64,000 nt of DNA from an uncultured Christensenellaceae bacterium (GTDB lineage Bacteria; Bacillota; Clostridia; Christensenellales; Borkfalkiaceae), in contig CAJULB010000004.1 in assembly GCA_910587005.1 (NCBI GenBank), forward strand, positions 124,001-188,000, given 5' to 3'. The notes beneath the pieces are model-generated. The model was not told the origin of the DNA and did no database searches. It saw only the letters and a program-made list of their open reading frames with translations. Positions 33,494 through 43,600 of this stretch are shown piece by piece. A program made the translations under genes and the position numbers. Each line of letters opens with the position of its first letter. Position 1 is the stretch's first letter.

Positions 33494-34338
33494 TGCGCCT
33501 CCACTGGGTGCAGATTTTTAAGCGACAAGTCGAGTATGGGCGCAGAATGTGTAAGCGCCCCGCTGGAAACGAAGTCCACGCCCGCGTCGATAATATTCTT
33601 AATATTTTCGCGCGTGACGTTACCGCTGCACTCCGTAAGTGCGCGTCCGTTTATAAGCTTTACGGCTTTTTTCATATCCTCAACCGACATATTGTCAAGC
33701 ATAATTATGTCCGCGCCCGCTTCTAACGCCTCTCGGCACATATCGAGGTTTTCAACCTCTACTTCTATTTTATGCACGAACGAGCAGTACGCTTTTGCCG
33801 CCGCGACCGCCTGTTTAATTCCGCCCGCCGCGCCGATATGATTATCTTTTAGCATAACCCCGTCCGAAAGGTTATAGCGGTGGTTATTGCCCCCGCCGCA
33901 TTTCACCGCGTATTTTTCGAATATTCGCATATTGGGAGTTGTTTTGCGCGTATCGAGAAGCTTTGTTTTACTGCCCTTTAAAAGCGCGGCGACTTCGGAC
34001 GTGTAGGTGGCTATACCGCTCATTCTCTGCAAGTAGTTCAAAGCCGTTCTCTCGCCCGACAAAAGCACGCGGATATCGCCCGTTAACTCGGCAATATGCT
34101 GACCTTTTTTAACTTTTTCACCGTCTTTTGCAAGCAGATTTACCTCTGTATTTTCGTCTAAAATCTTGAATACTCGCTCGAAAACTTCAAGCCCGCAGAT
34201 AACACCGTCCTGCTTGCATATAAGCGAAACCGCGCCTTTTTTGTATTCCTTCATAACCGCGTTGGTGCTTATATCCTCGCTTGTTATATCCTCTTCGAGC
34301 GCAAGCTTTATAAGCTTGTCCGCGTTAAAATTATCCAT
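33490..34338 (-). CDS. nadC: Nicotinate-nucleotide pyrophosphorylase (quinolinate phosphoribosyltransferase)
   Basis: 282 residues. Converts quinolinate and PRPP to nicotinate mononucleotide, CO2 and PPi. Diagnostic RKTTPNMRIFEKYAVKCGGG (catalytic Arg/Lys), then HRYNLSDGVMLKDNHI near 158-175 and the phosphate site VDFVSSGALTHS near 260. Family length. It lies 28 bases after nadB and overlaps niaR. Confidence 0.97.
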   Translation of the reverse strand: MDNFNADKLIKLALEEDITSEDISTNAVMKEYKKGAVSLICKQDGVICGLEVFERVFKILDENTEVNLLAKDGEKVKKGQHIAELTGDIRVLLSGERTALNYLQRMSGIATYTSEVAALLKGSKTKLLDTRKTTPNMRIFEKYAVKCGGGNNHRYNLSDGVMLKDNHIGAAGGIKQAVAAAKAYCSFVHKIEVEVENLDMCREALEAGADIIMLDNMSVEDMKKAVKLINGRALTECSGNVTRENIKNIIDAGVDFVSSGALTHSAPILDLSLKNLHPVEAQ

Positions 34339-34366
34339 AAGTCACTCCTTTTCGGCGTCAATAAAT

Positions 34367-35677
34367 TTAATATTTTTTGTTATTGAGTTCCGCTATTTTT
34401 TCAAGCAGTAATTTTTTGTATCCATTTAACAGCTTTTCCTTGTCGGCGTAATCGCTTAAAACAAGCTTATCCGCGGCATATTCGGCGGTCAATTCGTCCG
34501 CGGGCGAGTATTTCCGCGCAATTTCCAGCGCCGCGCGCTTTGCAAAAAGCAAGCTTTCCAAAAGCGAATTAGAAGCTAATCTGTTTGCCCCGTGCACGCC
34601 GTTACAGCACGTTTCGCCAACGGCGTAAAGCCGTTTCATCGTAGTTTCACCGTCAAGTCCGCTGCGTATACCGCCCATAAAATAGTGCTGTGCGGGCACT
34701 ACGGGTATACACTCGTTAAAAACGTCGTACCCCTCTTTACGGCACTGTTCGACAATGCTCGGAAAATGGTTTTCCACTTCGCCGCGGTCTATTCCGCGCA
34801 TATCCAGCCAGACGTGCTTTGTACCGTCCTTTTTCATCTGCTTTAAAATCTCGGCGGTAACAACGTCGCGGGGCTGTAACTCGTCCGTAAAGCGGTTAAA
34901 ATTTTTATCCCGCAAAACCGCGCCCTCGCCGCGCACCGATTCCGAAATCAGAAAGCTTCTTTCGCCCGTTCTTTCGGTATAAAGCGTAGTCGGGTGAATT
35001 TGTATATAGTTGACGTTATCGACAGCAACTCCGCGCTTGTAAGCAACCGCTACGCCGTCGCCCGTCAGCAGACGGAAGTTTGTGGAATGTTCGAAAATTC
35101 CGCCAATGCCCCCGCACGCAAGCACGGTGTAATCGGCAAAAATTTTATTTACCTTTCCGCTTGCGTTGTCAAAAGCGACTATTCCAAAGCACTCGTTACC
35201 GTCCGCAATAATGTCCAGCATAGTGGTTTCGGGCACAATTTCTACGTTTTTAAGGGCGGAAACGCAGTTCATAAGACGGGAAGTTATCTCTTTTCCCGTG
35301 CAGTCCTTATGAAAGCAGATGCGGTTTTTCGAGTGCCCGCCCTCGCGAGTGGCGTCAAGCGAACCGTCGGGATTGCGCGCAAAGTCCACCCCGAGAGAAA
35401 TAAGCTCGTCAATGACCTGCGGTGACGATTTAATCATGCACTCCACGGCGGCGGGATTGTTTTTTGAATGTCCCGCGCGCATGGTATCGGCGAAGTAGCT
35501 TTCATAGTCCTCCTCGCCCTGCATACGGCAGATACCGCCCTGCGCAAGATAGCTGTCGCTCTTTTCTGCACTGCCCTTGCATATCAAAAGTATTTTTTTG
35601 TCTTTCGGCAGGTGAAGCGCGCAGTTAAGCCCCGCAACGCCCGCGCCGACAATAATAACGTCGTATTTGTTTTTCAA
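34367..35677 (-). CDS. nadB: L-aspartate oxidase, TTG start
   Basis: 436 residues. FAD enzyme that makes iminoaspartate for quinolinate synthesis. Dinucleotide site VIIVGAGVAGLNCAL near residue 7-21, then SDSYLAQGGI, REGGHSKNRICFHKD, and the active-site VHGANRLASNSLLE near 355-370. The long frame has no ATG near the true N-terminus. TTG 35677 gives MKNKYDVIIVGAG as the start with ACGGA 7 bases upstream, and lies about 20 bases past the predicted transcript start. The earlier ATG at 35848 would read through the promoter. nadA, which normally acts next, is not in the window. Confidence 0.93.
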   Translation of the reverse strand: MKNKYDVIIVGAGVAGLNCALHLPKDKKILLICKGSAEKSDSYLAQGGICRMQGEEDYESYFADTMRAGHSKNNPAAVECMIKSSPQVIDELISLGVDFARNPDGSLDATREGGHSKNRICFHKDCTGKEITSRLMNCVSALKNVEIVPETTMLDIIADGNECFGIVAFDNASGKVNKIFADYTVLACGGIGGIFEHSTNFRLLTGDGVAVAYKRGVAVDNVNYIQIHPTTLYTERTGERSFLISESVRGEGAVLRDKNFNRFTDELQPRDVVTAEILKQMKKDGTKHVWLDMRGIDRGEVENHFPSIVEQCRKEGYDVFNECIPVVPAQHYFMGGIRSGLDGETTMKRLYAVGETCCNGVHGANRLASNSLLESLLFAKRAALEIARKYSPADELTAEYAADKLVLSDYADKEKLLNGYKKLLLEKIAELNNKKY

Positions 35678-35704
35678 ATTCAAGTCCGTTTCAATTTTTA
35701 GATT

Positions 35705-35757
35705 ATTATACGCAAGTTTACACCAAAAGTTTACACCTGTCAAGTCATATGTAAACT
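35705..35757 (-). promoter_or_regulatory. nadB promoter with candidate NiaR operator
   Basis: A minus-strand TATAAT (35710-35705) lies about 25 bases before the TTG. On the plus strand two direct repeats GTTTACACC at 35716-35724 and 35729-35737 (13-bp period) cover the spacer and -35 region. An inverted half, TATGTAAAC, is at 35749-35757. Blocking RNA polymerase there is a natural way for the co-encoded NiaR to act. Confidence 0.6.
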
Positions 35758-35934
35758 TTTTAAGCTTGCACGGTAAATTTTGGCAATTTAACTTTTTATG
35801 AACGCTTAAAACAACCGAAGTTTTAATAGAAGCGTTCAAAATCGACAAAATATTGTATTTTTACGCTGTAAAATGCGTGTTACGGCGTAGCCGCGGCAAA
35901 TATCATAAATATAGAATTATTCGAGGTGAGGATT

Positions 35935-36447
35935 ATGAAGATTTCCGAATTTTACGGCAAAAAAGTTGAAAGCACTGCGGGGAAAAAGGGTTACGTTATT
36001 TCAGTGAACGCCAACGCGGGAAAGCTGGAATGTCTTATCTGCGCGGACGAGGACGAAAACGAATTTGCCGTTGATATTAAAAATATTGTAAGCGCCGAAA
36101 ACAATTTAATTATTTACGAGGACAGAGAAAGCGCAATAAAAGCTTCCAGACCGCTGCGCCTCGGCTGTGCAGGGTTCGACGAGAAGGGCGTGTATTTAGG
36201 CAATCTGGAAGAATACACCTTTTCCAAAAACAAACTGCTTAAAGCCAAAATCGGCAAAAAAACCTACTCCGCTGACGGAATTTTGCTGGGCGATATAATT
36301 ATCGTCAAAAAGATAAAGCGCGTCAACGCCGACGTTGTAAAGGACGGAAAAGTTATAATCAAAAAAGGCACACCGCTCACCGCCGAGGTGCTTGCCGCCG
36401 CCGAAACGCAAGGCGAATACATACAGACAAATTTAAAATCAATTTAA
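35935..36447 (+). CDS. PRC-barrel-like small protein, two barrels
   Basis: 170 residues, soluble. Two short beta-barrels: residues about 1-80 (KISEFYGKKVESTAGKKGYV, typical PRC start with a polar turn) and 90-150 (GKKTYSADGILLGDIIIVKK). Such domains appear in sporulation YlmC/YmxH-like proteins and ribosome maturation factors. A specific role cannot be assigned. ATG 35935 is preferred over GTG 35926 because GAGGTGAGG precedes it at proper spacing. Confidence 0.7.
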   Translation: MKISEFYGKKVESTAGKKGYVISVNANAGKLECLICADEDENEFAVDIKNIVSAENNLIIYEDRESAIKASRPLRLGCAGFDEKGVYLGNLEEYTFSKNKLLKAKIGKKTYSADGILLGDIIIVKKIKRVNADVVKDGKVIIKKGTPLTAEVLAAAETQGEYIQTNLKSI

Positions 36448-36486
36448 ATTTTTGTCGGATATGCCGATTTTGGTATTTTGCAAACC

Positions 36487-36545
36487 GTCATACTGACGCT
36501 TGCGGAAGCATCTGATTGTGGTTTATAACGTACGTTAAGGCTGTT
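36487..36545. repeat. Half copy of family 1 repeat (copy D)
   Basis: CGTCATACTGACGCTTGCGG, then AAGCATCTGATTGTGG and TTATAACGTACGTTAAGG. Only one arm plus spacer is present; the second arm is missing, and a terminator follows instead. Confidence 0.7.
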
Positions 36546-36558
36546 TAAAATGTGAAAA

Positions 36559-36592
36559 GCCCGCCCCGCGCTTTTTTAAGCGCGGGGCGGGC
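36559..36592. terminator. Bidirectional terminator after the PRC-barrel gene
   Basis: A perfect 15-bp stem GCCCGCCCCGCGCTT / AAGCGCGGGGCGGGC with a TTTT loop, followed by AGTTTTATTG on plus and TTTTCACATTTT on minus. Confidence 0.85.
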
Positions 36593-36610
36593 AGTTTTAT
36601 TGAATAAAAA

Positions 36611-37237
36611 TCAGACGTTGTACTTTGCCATAAGCTTTAAAAGCGTGTTGAAATTCTCGTTCAGAATTTCCGATTCCGCGGGCGAAAGGGTGCCCTTTAT
36701 CCGCAGAACGGCAAGCGTATTTTTAAGCTTTTCCAGCTCCTGACGGTCTGTTTTGCCGAGGTTTTTTGAAAGAAGCTTTTCGGTAACGGAAGCCGCGTGT
36801 TCCAGCCTTACGCTGTTTTTAGCCGCGGGTATATCCTGTTTAACGGGTTTGGGCGGCGGAGCCTGAATTTGCACCGGCAGACTTGTTACCACCGTCCCCC
36901 CTGCGGCTTCCGCGCTTTTTTTGGGCTTTGCGGTTACGGATACAGCGCACAGCGCGCCGAATAAAATATAACCCGCAACCCAGAACAGCGCGGTAATCAT
37001 AACCGACTGCGCAAGTTCGCACGCAGACAGATATAAAGCCAAATTAACCCCCGCATATGCGTTGGTTAAGCATAAAAACGGCCGTTTTGATACCGCCTTG
37101 AACCTGCGGGAAAATACCGTTAAAACAAGCGCAAGCAAGAATATTCCCGCATACGAGCCCCAAACGTACCAGACAAGGCTGTCAAACGGAATACCAGATA
37201 CGAAAGCATATAAATTGTTTACAAAATCCGAAAACAT
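36611..37237 (-). CDS. Hypothetical membrane protein with cytoplasmic helical tail
   Basis: 208 residues, no family recognised. Three to four membrane helices (about 15-45, 55-75, 80-105), then a Pro-rich linker near 130-140 (QIQAPPPKPVKQD) and a soluble helical C-terminal domain (about 145-208, KLLSKNLGKTDRQELEKL). There is no ribosome-binding site. A TATAAT (37252-37247) stands 6 bases before an in-frame GTG (37240) and 9 before ATG 37237, so a leaderless transcript is expected and the start could be either codon. Confidence 0.7.
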   Translation of the reverse strand: MFSDFVNNLYAFVSGIPFDSLVWYVWGSYAGIFLLALVLTVFSRRFKAVSKRPFLCLTNAYAGVNLALYLSACELAQSVMITALFWVAGYILFGALCAVSVTAKPKKSAEAAGGTVVTSLPVQIQAPPPKPVKQDIPAAKNSVRLEHAASVTEKLLSKNLGKTDRQELEKLKNTLAVLRIKGTLSPAESEILNENFNTLLKLMAKYNV

Positions 37238-37306
37238 CACGCATTAATTATAGCCTTAAAATATCAAAAACGACCGCGGATATTGTCGAATTAACACTAT
37301 TTTGGT

Positions 37307-40300
37307 CTATAAATCTATTTGTCTGCGAGCAAAAATATTTACAATTGTACAGCTGATTTTATCAAAAGAATTTCCCGTTATTACCGCAACGGCTTTTTTG
37401 TATAAATCAAGCTGGGCTTTATAAGTTTTTATAAGCTGTTCGTCGGACTTGTGCGAGTATTTATAGTCGATTATTTTTACGCAGTCGCCGCATTCCGCCA
37501 AAAGGTCAATCGCACCCTGCACCAAAACCCAGTCATTTGCGGAAACGCCGGGCAGAATTTCGTTTGCCCGCAAACGGCACAAAAACTCCTGCTCGCGGAA
37601 AAGTCTTGCCCCGCTTAAATTTTCAAACACGGGCATCTGTAAGATTTCGGCAAGCTCCTCCGCGTTTAAAAGCGCGCGCTGTCCGTCGGTGATTCTTCCG
37701 CTTACCAAAAAATTTTCAATTTCGCTTTTTATTTCTTCAACAGACTTCAAGGAAAAATCGCAAAGCTCTAAAAATCTGTGGTAAGCCGTACCGCGCTCGG
37801 TGCCCGTTTCACCCTCACCGCCGAAAAGCTGATTCGTTTCGTAATACGGCTCGAAGTCGCGCATTTTCAAAATTGCCGAAGCCGAGCTTTTAACCGGCAA
37901 ATCTATGCTTGTTTCATAAGCATAGGGCTTTGAAAAGCGTTTTTCAATTTTTTCGACAAGCTTGCTGTCGGGGCGGTAGACAAGGGTATTTTCACCTGTA
38001 TCCGCAACAATTTCGCCGTTGGGCGCAAGCGCTTCGGGGAAGAATTTGCCTATATCGAACAAATCCGCATAGCATCGCGCGTCCGAAACGTCGTAAGCGG
38101 AAAACGGCTTAATCTCCTCCGCAAGGATATGCAGACTGCACATTGCGCGCGTGCACGCAACGTAAAACAAATTCATTTCGTTTTTCAGTTCTTCCGCGTC
38201 CGAGCGAACGGCGGCAAGCCGCCTTAAAACCGTTTTATGCGTAAGTCTGTTTTCAATATCGAAATATTTCGGCGCGAAGCCGTACAGCTCGTCAAACGGT
38301 GCTTCGCTGTAATCGGCGCCCTTGAAGGTTTTGCAAATGTCCGCGATTATGACAACGGGAAATTCCAGCCCCTTAGCCGCGTGCATTGTCATAATTTTTA
38401 TGCTGTCAGATGCGGACGAAGCAGGCGCGGAAACCTCGTAACCGCCCGTTTTTATTTTTTCGAGGAATGCGGAAAGCGTTAAATTCGCGCCCTCGCCTAT
38501 CAGTTTTAAAACGTTTTTAAGTTTTGCGCCGCCGCCTGCGCCGTAAGCCGTTTCAAGACCGTAATTTTCCAAAAGCTCGTTTGCAATTTCGCCCGTATCG
38601 GCAATTTCAGAAAGCGCGCGCAGTTTTTCAAGCCTTTGATAAAATTCTTCTATCTTTCGCGCAATTTCCGTACGCATTTTTGCGCAGTACTCCCTGCAAC
38701 ACGCGCGGAAAGACAAATTCTTTTTATCCTTCAACGTTATGCGGATATTAGCAAGCTCGTCCTCGCACAGTCCGCCCAGCGGCGAAAGCAATGCGGAAAC
38801 AAGCGGAATATCCTGCTCTGCGTTGTCTATAAGCGACAAAACGTCTAAAAACTGCTTAACCTCGGGCAAAGCGCATATGTTCGGCTGCTGTTCGCCCGCA
38901 ACCGAATATCCCTCGTCGCGCAAAGCGCGGACTATCCCCTCCGTTGACGCGCCCTTGTTTTTGCGCGTTAAAATACATATATCGCCCGCCTGCACGGGCA
39001 CGAATTTTTTCTCTTTTAAATCGTAACGGCTCTTTTTCAGCTCGCTTTCCACTATCGCAAGCACGGCAAGCCCCTCGCGGGTGTGCTTTGTCTGTCGGCT
39101 GTCCTCCGCAACGGAATAAATTTTCAGCTCGCGCTCTTCCTTGTCGTCCTTGCCGTAAATATGAATATGCGCGTCGCCGTAATTTTCCGGATAGCCCCCG
39201 CCCGCAAGCATAATCCCGTCGTTTGCGTAGTCTATACCGCAGGTATCCAAGCGCATAATGTCGGAAAACACCGCATTTACGAAATACAGCACCCCGTCCG
39301 AGCTTCTGAAATTGTTTGAAAGTTTAAGCGCACTGCCCGCGCCGCGCGAAAAATCCTTGAATTTATCGGCAAAAAACTGCGAACGGCTTCCGCGGAAGCC
39401 GTAAATCGCCTGCTTTACGTCGCCGACAAGAAAGACCTCCCGCCCCAGCCCGGAAATAATTTCTTCCTGAACGGGGTTAACGTCCTGATATTCGTCTACG
39501 AAAACGTATTTGTAAGTTGAATTAATCTCTCCGCGCACCCTTTCGTCGGCGAGCAGTTTAAGCGTCAAATGCTCCAAATCGTTATAGTCGAGCTTGTTCT
39601 CGTCGCGCTTGACCGCGGTATATTCCGCATCGAACTGCAACAACAGCCGTGAAAAAGCTACGGCTATTTTACCACTTTCAAAAAAATATTTGCGCTCGTT
39701 TTCCGCGTTTTCGAGGTCGGAGCAAAGCGACTTGTATTTTTTGGAAATCTCGTCCTTGAACGCTTTGAAATTATCGCTTGCGATTCTGTCCTCCATACTG
39801 TCGCCGGCCCTTGAAACGGGTTTTTTTGTGGAAACAATCGGGAGCTTTTCAACAAACAGTCCGCCGTTTGCGCAAGTTTCCAGCGCGGACAGCATTTCAT
39901 CGAAAATTATATTGTAAACGTCCGCGTTTTTGCTTATTACAAAGCCGTTTTTAAACGATTGCACCGCATATATAAGCCGTTTAAACTTGTTTGAAAGTAT
40001 TTTGCCGTATTCCCCGCAGACGAGCTTAAAGCCGTTTTCCGTATACAGATTTTCCGCGTTTTCAAGCAGAATTTCATAGTGCGCGCAAGAGCGGGCTGCA
40101 TTGTACGCTTCCAGAACGAGCTTGCGCAGAGAGTTATCGCTTCGCTTTTTGACAAAACAGCTTAAAAGCAGTTTAAAGTCCTTGCTGTCCTCTTCGTAAA
40201 GTCTGTCGAAAAGCGCGTCCATCGCGCGCGACTTCAAATCCTTTGCGGTTGCGTCGTCCGCGGAAATTATATCGAAGCCAGCGTCCGCGTCAAGCACGTA

Positions 40301-40636
40301 AAAATAAGTTCTTATCAGCCTTGCGCACAGCGAATGAATTGTTGAAATATCCGCCGAAGAAATTTTTGAAAGCTGAATCTTCAACTTTGTTTTTGATTCC
40401 TCGTCCGCACCGTCCATGCGCGCAATCAGCGCCGAACGCAGTTTTTCCTTCATCTGCGCCGCCGCTTTTTTTGTAAAAGTCACGGCGAGAATTTCGTCCA
40501 AATCCGCCCCGCCGGCAATGGCTTTTACAAGCTTTTCAATCATTACGAATGTTTTACCGCTTCCAGCCGAGGCGGAAACTATCACCTTTCCGTTGCTTTC
40601 AACCGCGGATAACTGCTCTTTTGTAAGGCTATTCAT
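37307..40636 (-). CDS. addA: ATP-dependent helicase/nuclease subunit A (AddA)
   Basis: 1109 residues. Motor and nuclease of the AddAB double-strand-break resection machine. UvrD-type helicase: Walker A SASAGSGKTFVMIEKL near 17-32, DEYQDVNPVQEE near 370, SNNFRSSDGVL, and MTMHAAKGLEFPVVI near 760. C-terminal RecB-type nuclease with IDYKYSHKSDEQ and AQLDLYKKAV near 1065-1090. It overlaps addB by 8 bases. Length and motif set are normal for the family. Confidence 0.96.
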   Translation of the reverse strand: MNSLTKEQLSAVESNGKVIVSASAGSGKTFVMIEKLVKAIAGGADLDEILAVTFTKKAAAQMKEKLRSALIARMDGADEESKTKLKIQLSKISSADISTIHSLCARLIRTYFYVLDADAGFDIISADDATAKDLKSRAMDALFDRLYEEDSKDFKLLLSCFVKKRSDNSLRKLVLEAYNAARSCAHYEILLENAENLYTENGFKLVCGEYGKILSNKFKRLIYAVQSFKNGFVISKNADVYNIIFDEMLSALETCANGGLFVEKLPIVSTKKPVSRAGDSMEDRIASDNFKAFKDEISKKYKSLCSDLENAENERKYFFESGKIAVAFSRLLLQFDAEYTAVKRDENKLDYNDLEHLTLKLLADERVRGEINSTYKYVFVDEYQDVNPVQEEIISGLGREVFLVGDVKQAIYGFRGSRSQFFADKFKDFSRGAGSALKLSNNFRSSDGVLYFVNAVFSDIMRLDTCGIDYANDGIMLAGGGYPENYGDAHIHIYGKDDKEERELKIYSVAEDSRQTKHTREGLAVLAIVESELKKSRYDLKEKKFVPVQAGDICILTRKNKGASTEGIVRALRDEGYSVAGEQQPNICALPEVKQFLDVLSLIDNAEQDIPLVSALLSPLGGLCEDELANIRITLKDKKNLSFRACCREYCAKMRTEIARKIEEFYQRLEKLRALSEIADTGEIANELLENYGLETAYGAGGGAKLKNVLKLIGEGANLTLSAFLEKIKTGGYEVSAPASSASDSIKIMTMHAAKGLEFPVVIIADICKTFKGADYSEAPFDELYGFAPKYFDIENRLTHKTVLRRLAAVRSDAEELKNEMNLFYVACTRAMCSLHILAEEIKPFSAYDVSDARCYADLFDIGKFFPEALAPNGEIVADTGENTLVYRPDSKLVEKIEKRFSKPYAYETSIDLPVKSSASAILKMRDFEPYYETNQLFGGEGETGTERGTAYHRFLELCDFSLKSVEEIKSEIENFLVSGRITDGQRALLNAEELAEILQMPVFENLSGARLFREQEFLCRLRANEILPGVSANDWVLVQGAIDLLAECGDCVKIIDYKYSHKSDEQLIKTYKAQLDLYKKAVAVITGNSFDKISCTIVNIFARRQIDL

Positions 40637-43600
40637 TTGTTTCCCCCTTCACGCTTTTTACAAGCGCCGCGATTTGAGAACACTTTACCGAACCCGTCTT
40701 TCTTTCCGCACCGTCGCGTCCGACCGCGAATCCGCAGCTTCCGCCCGCCTTGCAGTATTTGCACGTATCGGCGGCGGGCGAGGGGGTTACGTTGCCGGCA
40801 ATCATTTCGCCCGCGCCCTTGCCCGCGACAAGCCGGCTGTATTCCAAAAAAGCCGTAAAATCTTCGCTTGTCATAGCAGAATCTATCTTTTTAACCCCTA
40901 AATATGCCTCGACAAAGTCGCTTTTGCCCTTTGGCTTCACGTTGCTGTCCGAAGCCGAAACAACGTCGTCGCTTCCGTCCATAAAGCCCTGCAAGCGGAA
41001 AATTCCGTCCTGCCTGTCACGGTATTCAACCGCCGCGGGAAAGTAATATGCGCCGACAGCCCGCTTGCCTTCCGAAGCCGACAACAGATACAACGGCAGC
41101 TGCAGCTTCGCGCCCGCGTAGTATTTGCTTGCGGAAGCGTCGATATTGCCCGTTTTATAATCAATCACACGCACCATATCCCCGCTTTGGTCAACGCGGT
41201 CTATTCTGCCGTAAATTTTAACCCCTCCGTCAAGCGTCACTTCGCCCGCGCACTCGGTCGCAAAAACGCTGAAAGCGGAATTTTTAAGCTGTGCGTACAT
41301 TCCTTTTGAAACCTTAACCGCTTCTTCAATCAGTCCGCCAGCGGTGTACTGACCGCTTTTACTGTCCGCAAGCGAAGAATAAGGCGGTTTTTTCAGCTTG
41401 TCCTCGGCAAGGGCGCGGGCGCGTATTTCAAATTCGTTTTCGCTATCTGTCACGCCCGTTTCGGGAGCTAAATCCTGCAAAACGGAATGTATAAAATTAC
41501 CCGTATCCACGGCGCGGACAGCCCCTTCTTCCCGCTCGCGCACTTTAAGCCCCTGCCGAATAAAGCTTAAATAAGGGCACGCGAAATACGTTTCCAGAGC
41601 GGTCGGGGAAATGCTTCCGTAGCTTAAATACAGCTTTTGCCCCCCCGATATATTGCGTTTAACAGTCTTTTCAAGCGCGGAGTCCGCATTTTGCTTATAT
41701 CCTTTACGGCACAAAACCTCGTATACGGAGTCAGTTTCCGCACCCGAAACCGACTTTTGCAGGTACCTTACGGCGGGCAGCAGCTCGCTGCAATAATAGG
41801 GGGCGTAAACGGCGGACTTTTCGTATTTTTTAATCTGCGCGGGCTTTAAATGCTCGCCCTCCGCGTTTGTAAAAATCGCCTGCGTATACAAAATAATTTC
41901 GCTTTTGCCCTTTTCCTCTCCGTCCGCGGACGTGGGATAAGTCAGGTACAGATGCTTGCGGAATGCGCAGACGTTAAGCGCAACCGTTTCCCTTCTGCGT
42001 GCGTTCACCTGCCGTATCTTAGGGGATATGTTGAGGTTAACCCCTTCCAGCGCGGCAATTTCTCTGTCGGTAAGCAACGCGCAGTCAGAGCTTGCGCCAG
42101 GCACGTCGCCCGTAAGCCGAACAGCAAAAACCACCTCCGAACCGGTGTTTGCCGTTGCCGCTAAATCCCCCACGAACACCGCGTCCGACTTTGGCGGTAT
42201 CAGCGAAATTTTCATTGCGGAAAAACCGCTTTTTAGTATCTTGACAAATTCTTTTAACGGCGTCTGCGCGCCTATAAGCGTTTCCGCCTCGCCAAGCACG
42301 CTCAAAACAGCATCGTACGCGCGCGCGTTAAACTGCGCCGCCGCGGGACGCTCGTCACGGAACTCCTCCGCAAGCGTTTTAAGCTTTTCTTCCGTTTTAA
42401 AATGCGCCAAAAGCGCCTTTATACCCCCGCATATGCCCGAACTACCGCCGTTTGCAGGCAAAAGCGCAAGCCCTTCCAAAAACTTCACTCTCACCCTTTC
42501 CACCGCGCCGAAATCAAACCCCAGCTCTTCGCAAATCTCTTTTTTGGGCGCGCGTTTGACTCCCCCGCGGAAAGCGGCAAGCCTTAAAGCGTAGTTGCGG
42601 AAAATATCCTTGTCCGCCCTGTCTGCTAAAAAAAACGGCGATGCGATTATTCCGTCAACGTCGCTCGGGCGGCACCCCGCCGTAACGCACAGAATGTAAT
42701 TTATTATAAAATCGCACAGCGGATGCTCGGAAAGCGCAAGCTGTCTGTCGGCATAGTACGGTATGCGGTACCTTTTGAACACGCGCGATAAAAGCCGTTC
42801 GGAAACGTCCATATCAGGCAGCATAACGGAAATTTTAGCGTAGCGCTCGTCACCGTCTAAAACGTGCTTTTTAATGCTTGCGGCAATAAATTCAAGCTCC
42901 TCCTCGCCGTCCTGCGCCTCGTACAAATGCACTCTTTCGCTTTCAACGGGCGCACGGTAAAAGCTTTCGGGATTGAAAAGCCCCGTCCGCAAAGCCTCGG
43001 CTTCCGCGTTCCGTTCGCCTGTAATCAGCTCGGTTTCCGCCCCGCCGAAGTCCTTCGCCGCGCTTAAAAAAGCCGCGCACGCCTCGTTCACGTAAATATC
43101 CTCCGCCCCGCCGATAAACAGTCCCCACACGCTTTCCGCCGCCGAAAACGCCGCGCGGGCGCACTCCGTAACCGTGCAGGTGAAAGCCTGAAAGCCCAGA
43201 AAAATTACCGAACTTCCGCGGATTTTCGCGCTGTTTTCGATTATCGGCGCAAGCTGTTTCAAATAACCGTTTCTGTCCGTAAATCCGCTGTCTTTAAGAT
43301 AGCTTTCGTAAGCGGAATAAATTATAGCCAAATCGTGAAGCTTGCCCCCCAGCACGCCCCCGCCCTGCGCCGCGTTTTTTACGTCCTCCGCGGATATGCG
43401 CGAGGAATACAACAGCGCGATAGTATCGTAAACCGACTGCGCCGCACCCGCCGAGGACAGCTTTTTAAAGAGCTTTAACTCGTTTTTGTGTTCTTCTATG
43501 ATTCTGCGCACCGCCATTGCCGAGCCCTGCGCGCTTAAAACGTTTTCAGCTTTTCCCGCTTCTGCTGACAAAAAACGCGCAAAAGTATATACGGAGGTTA

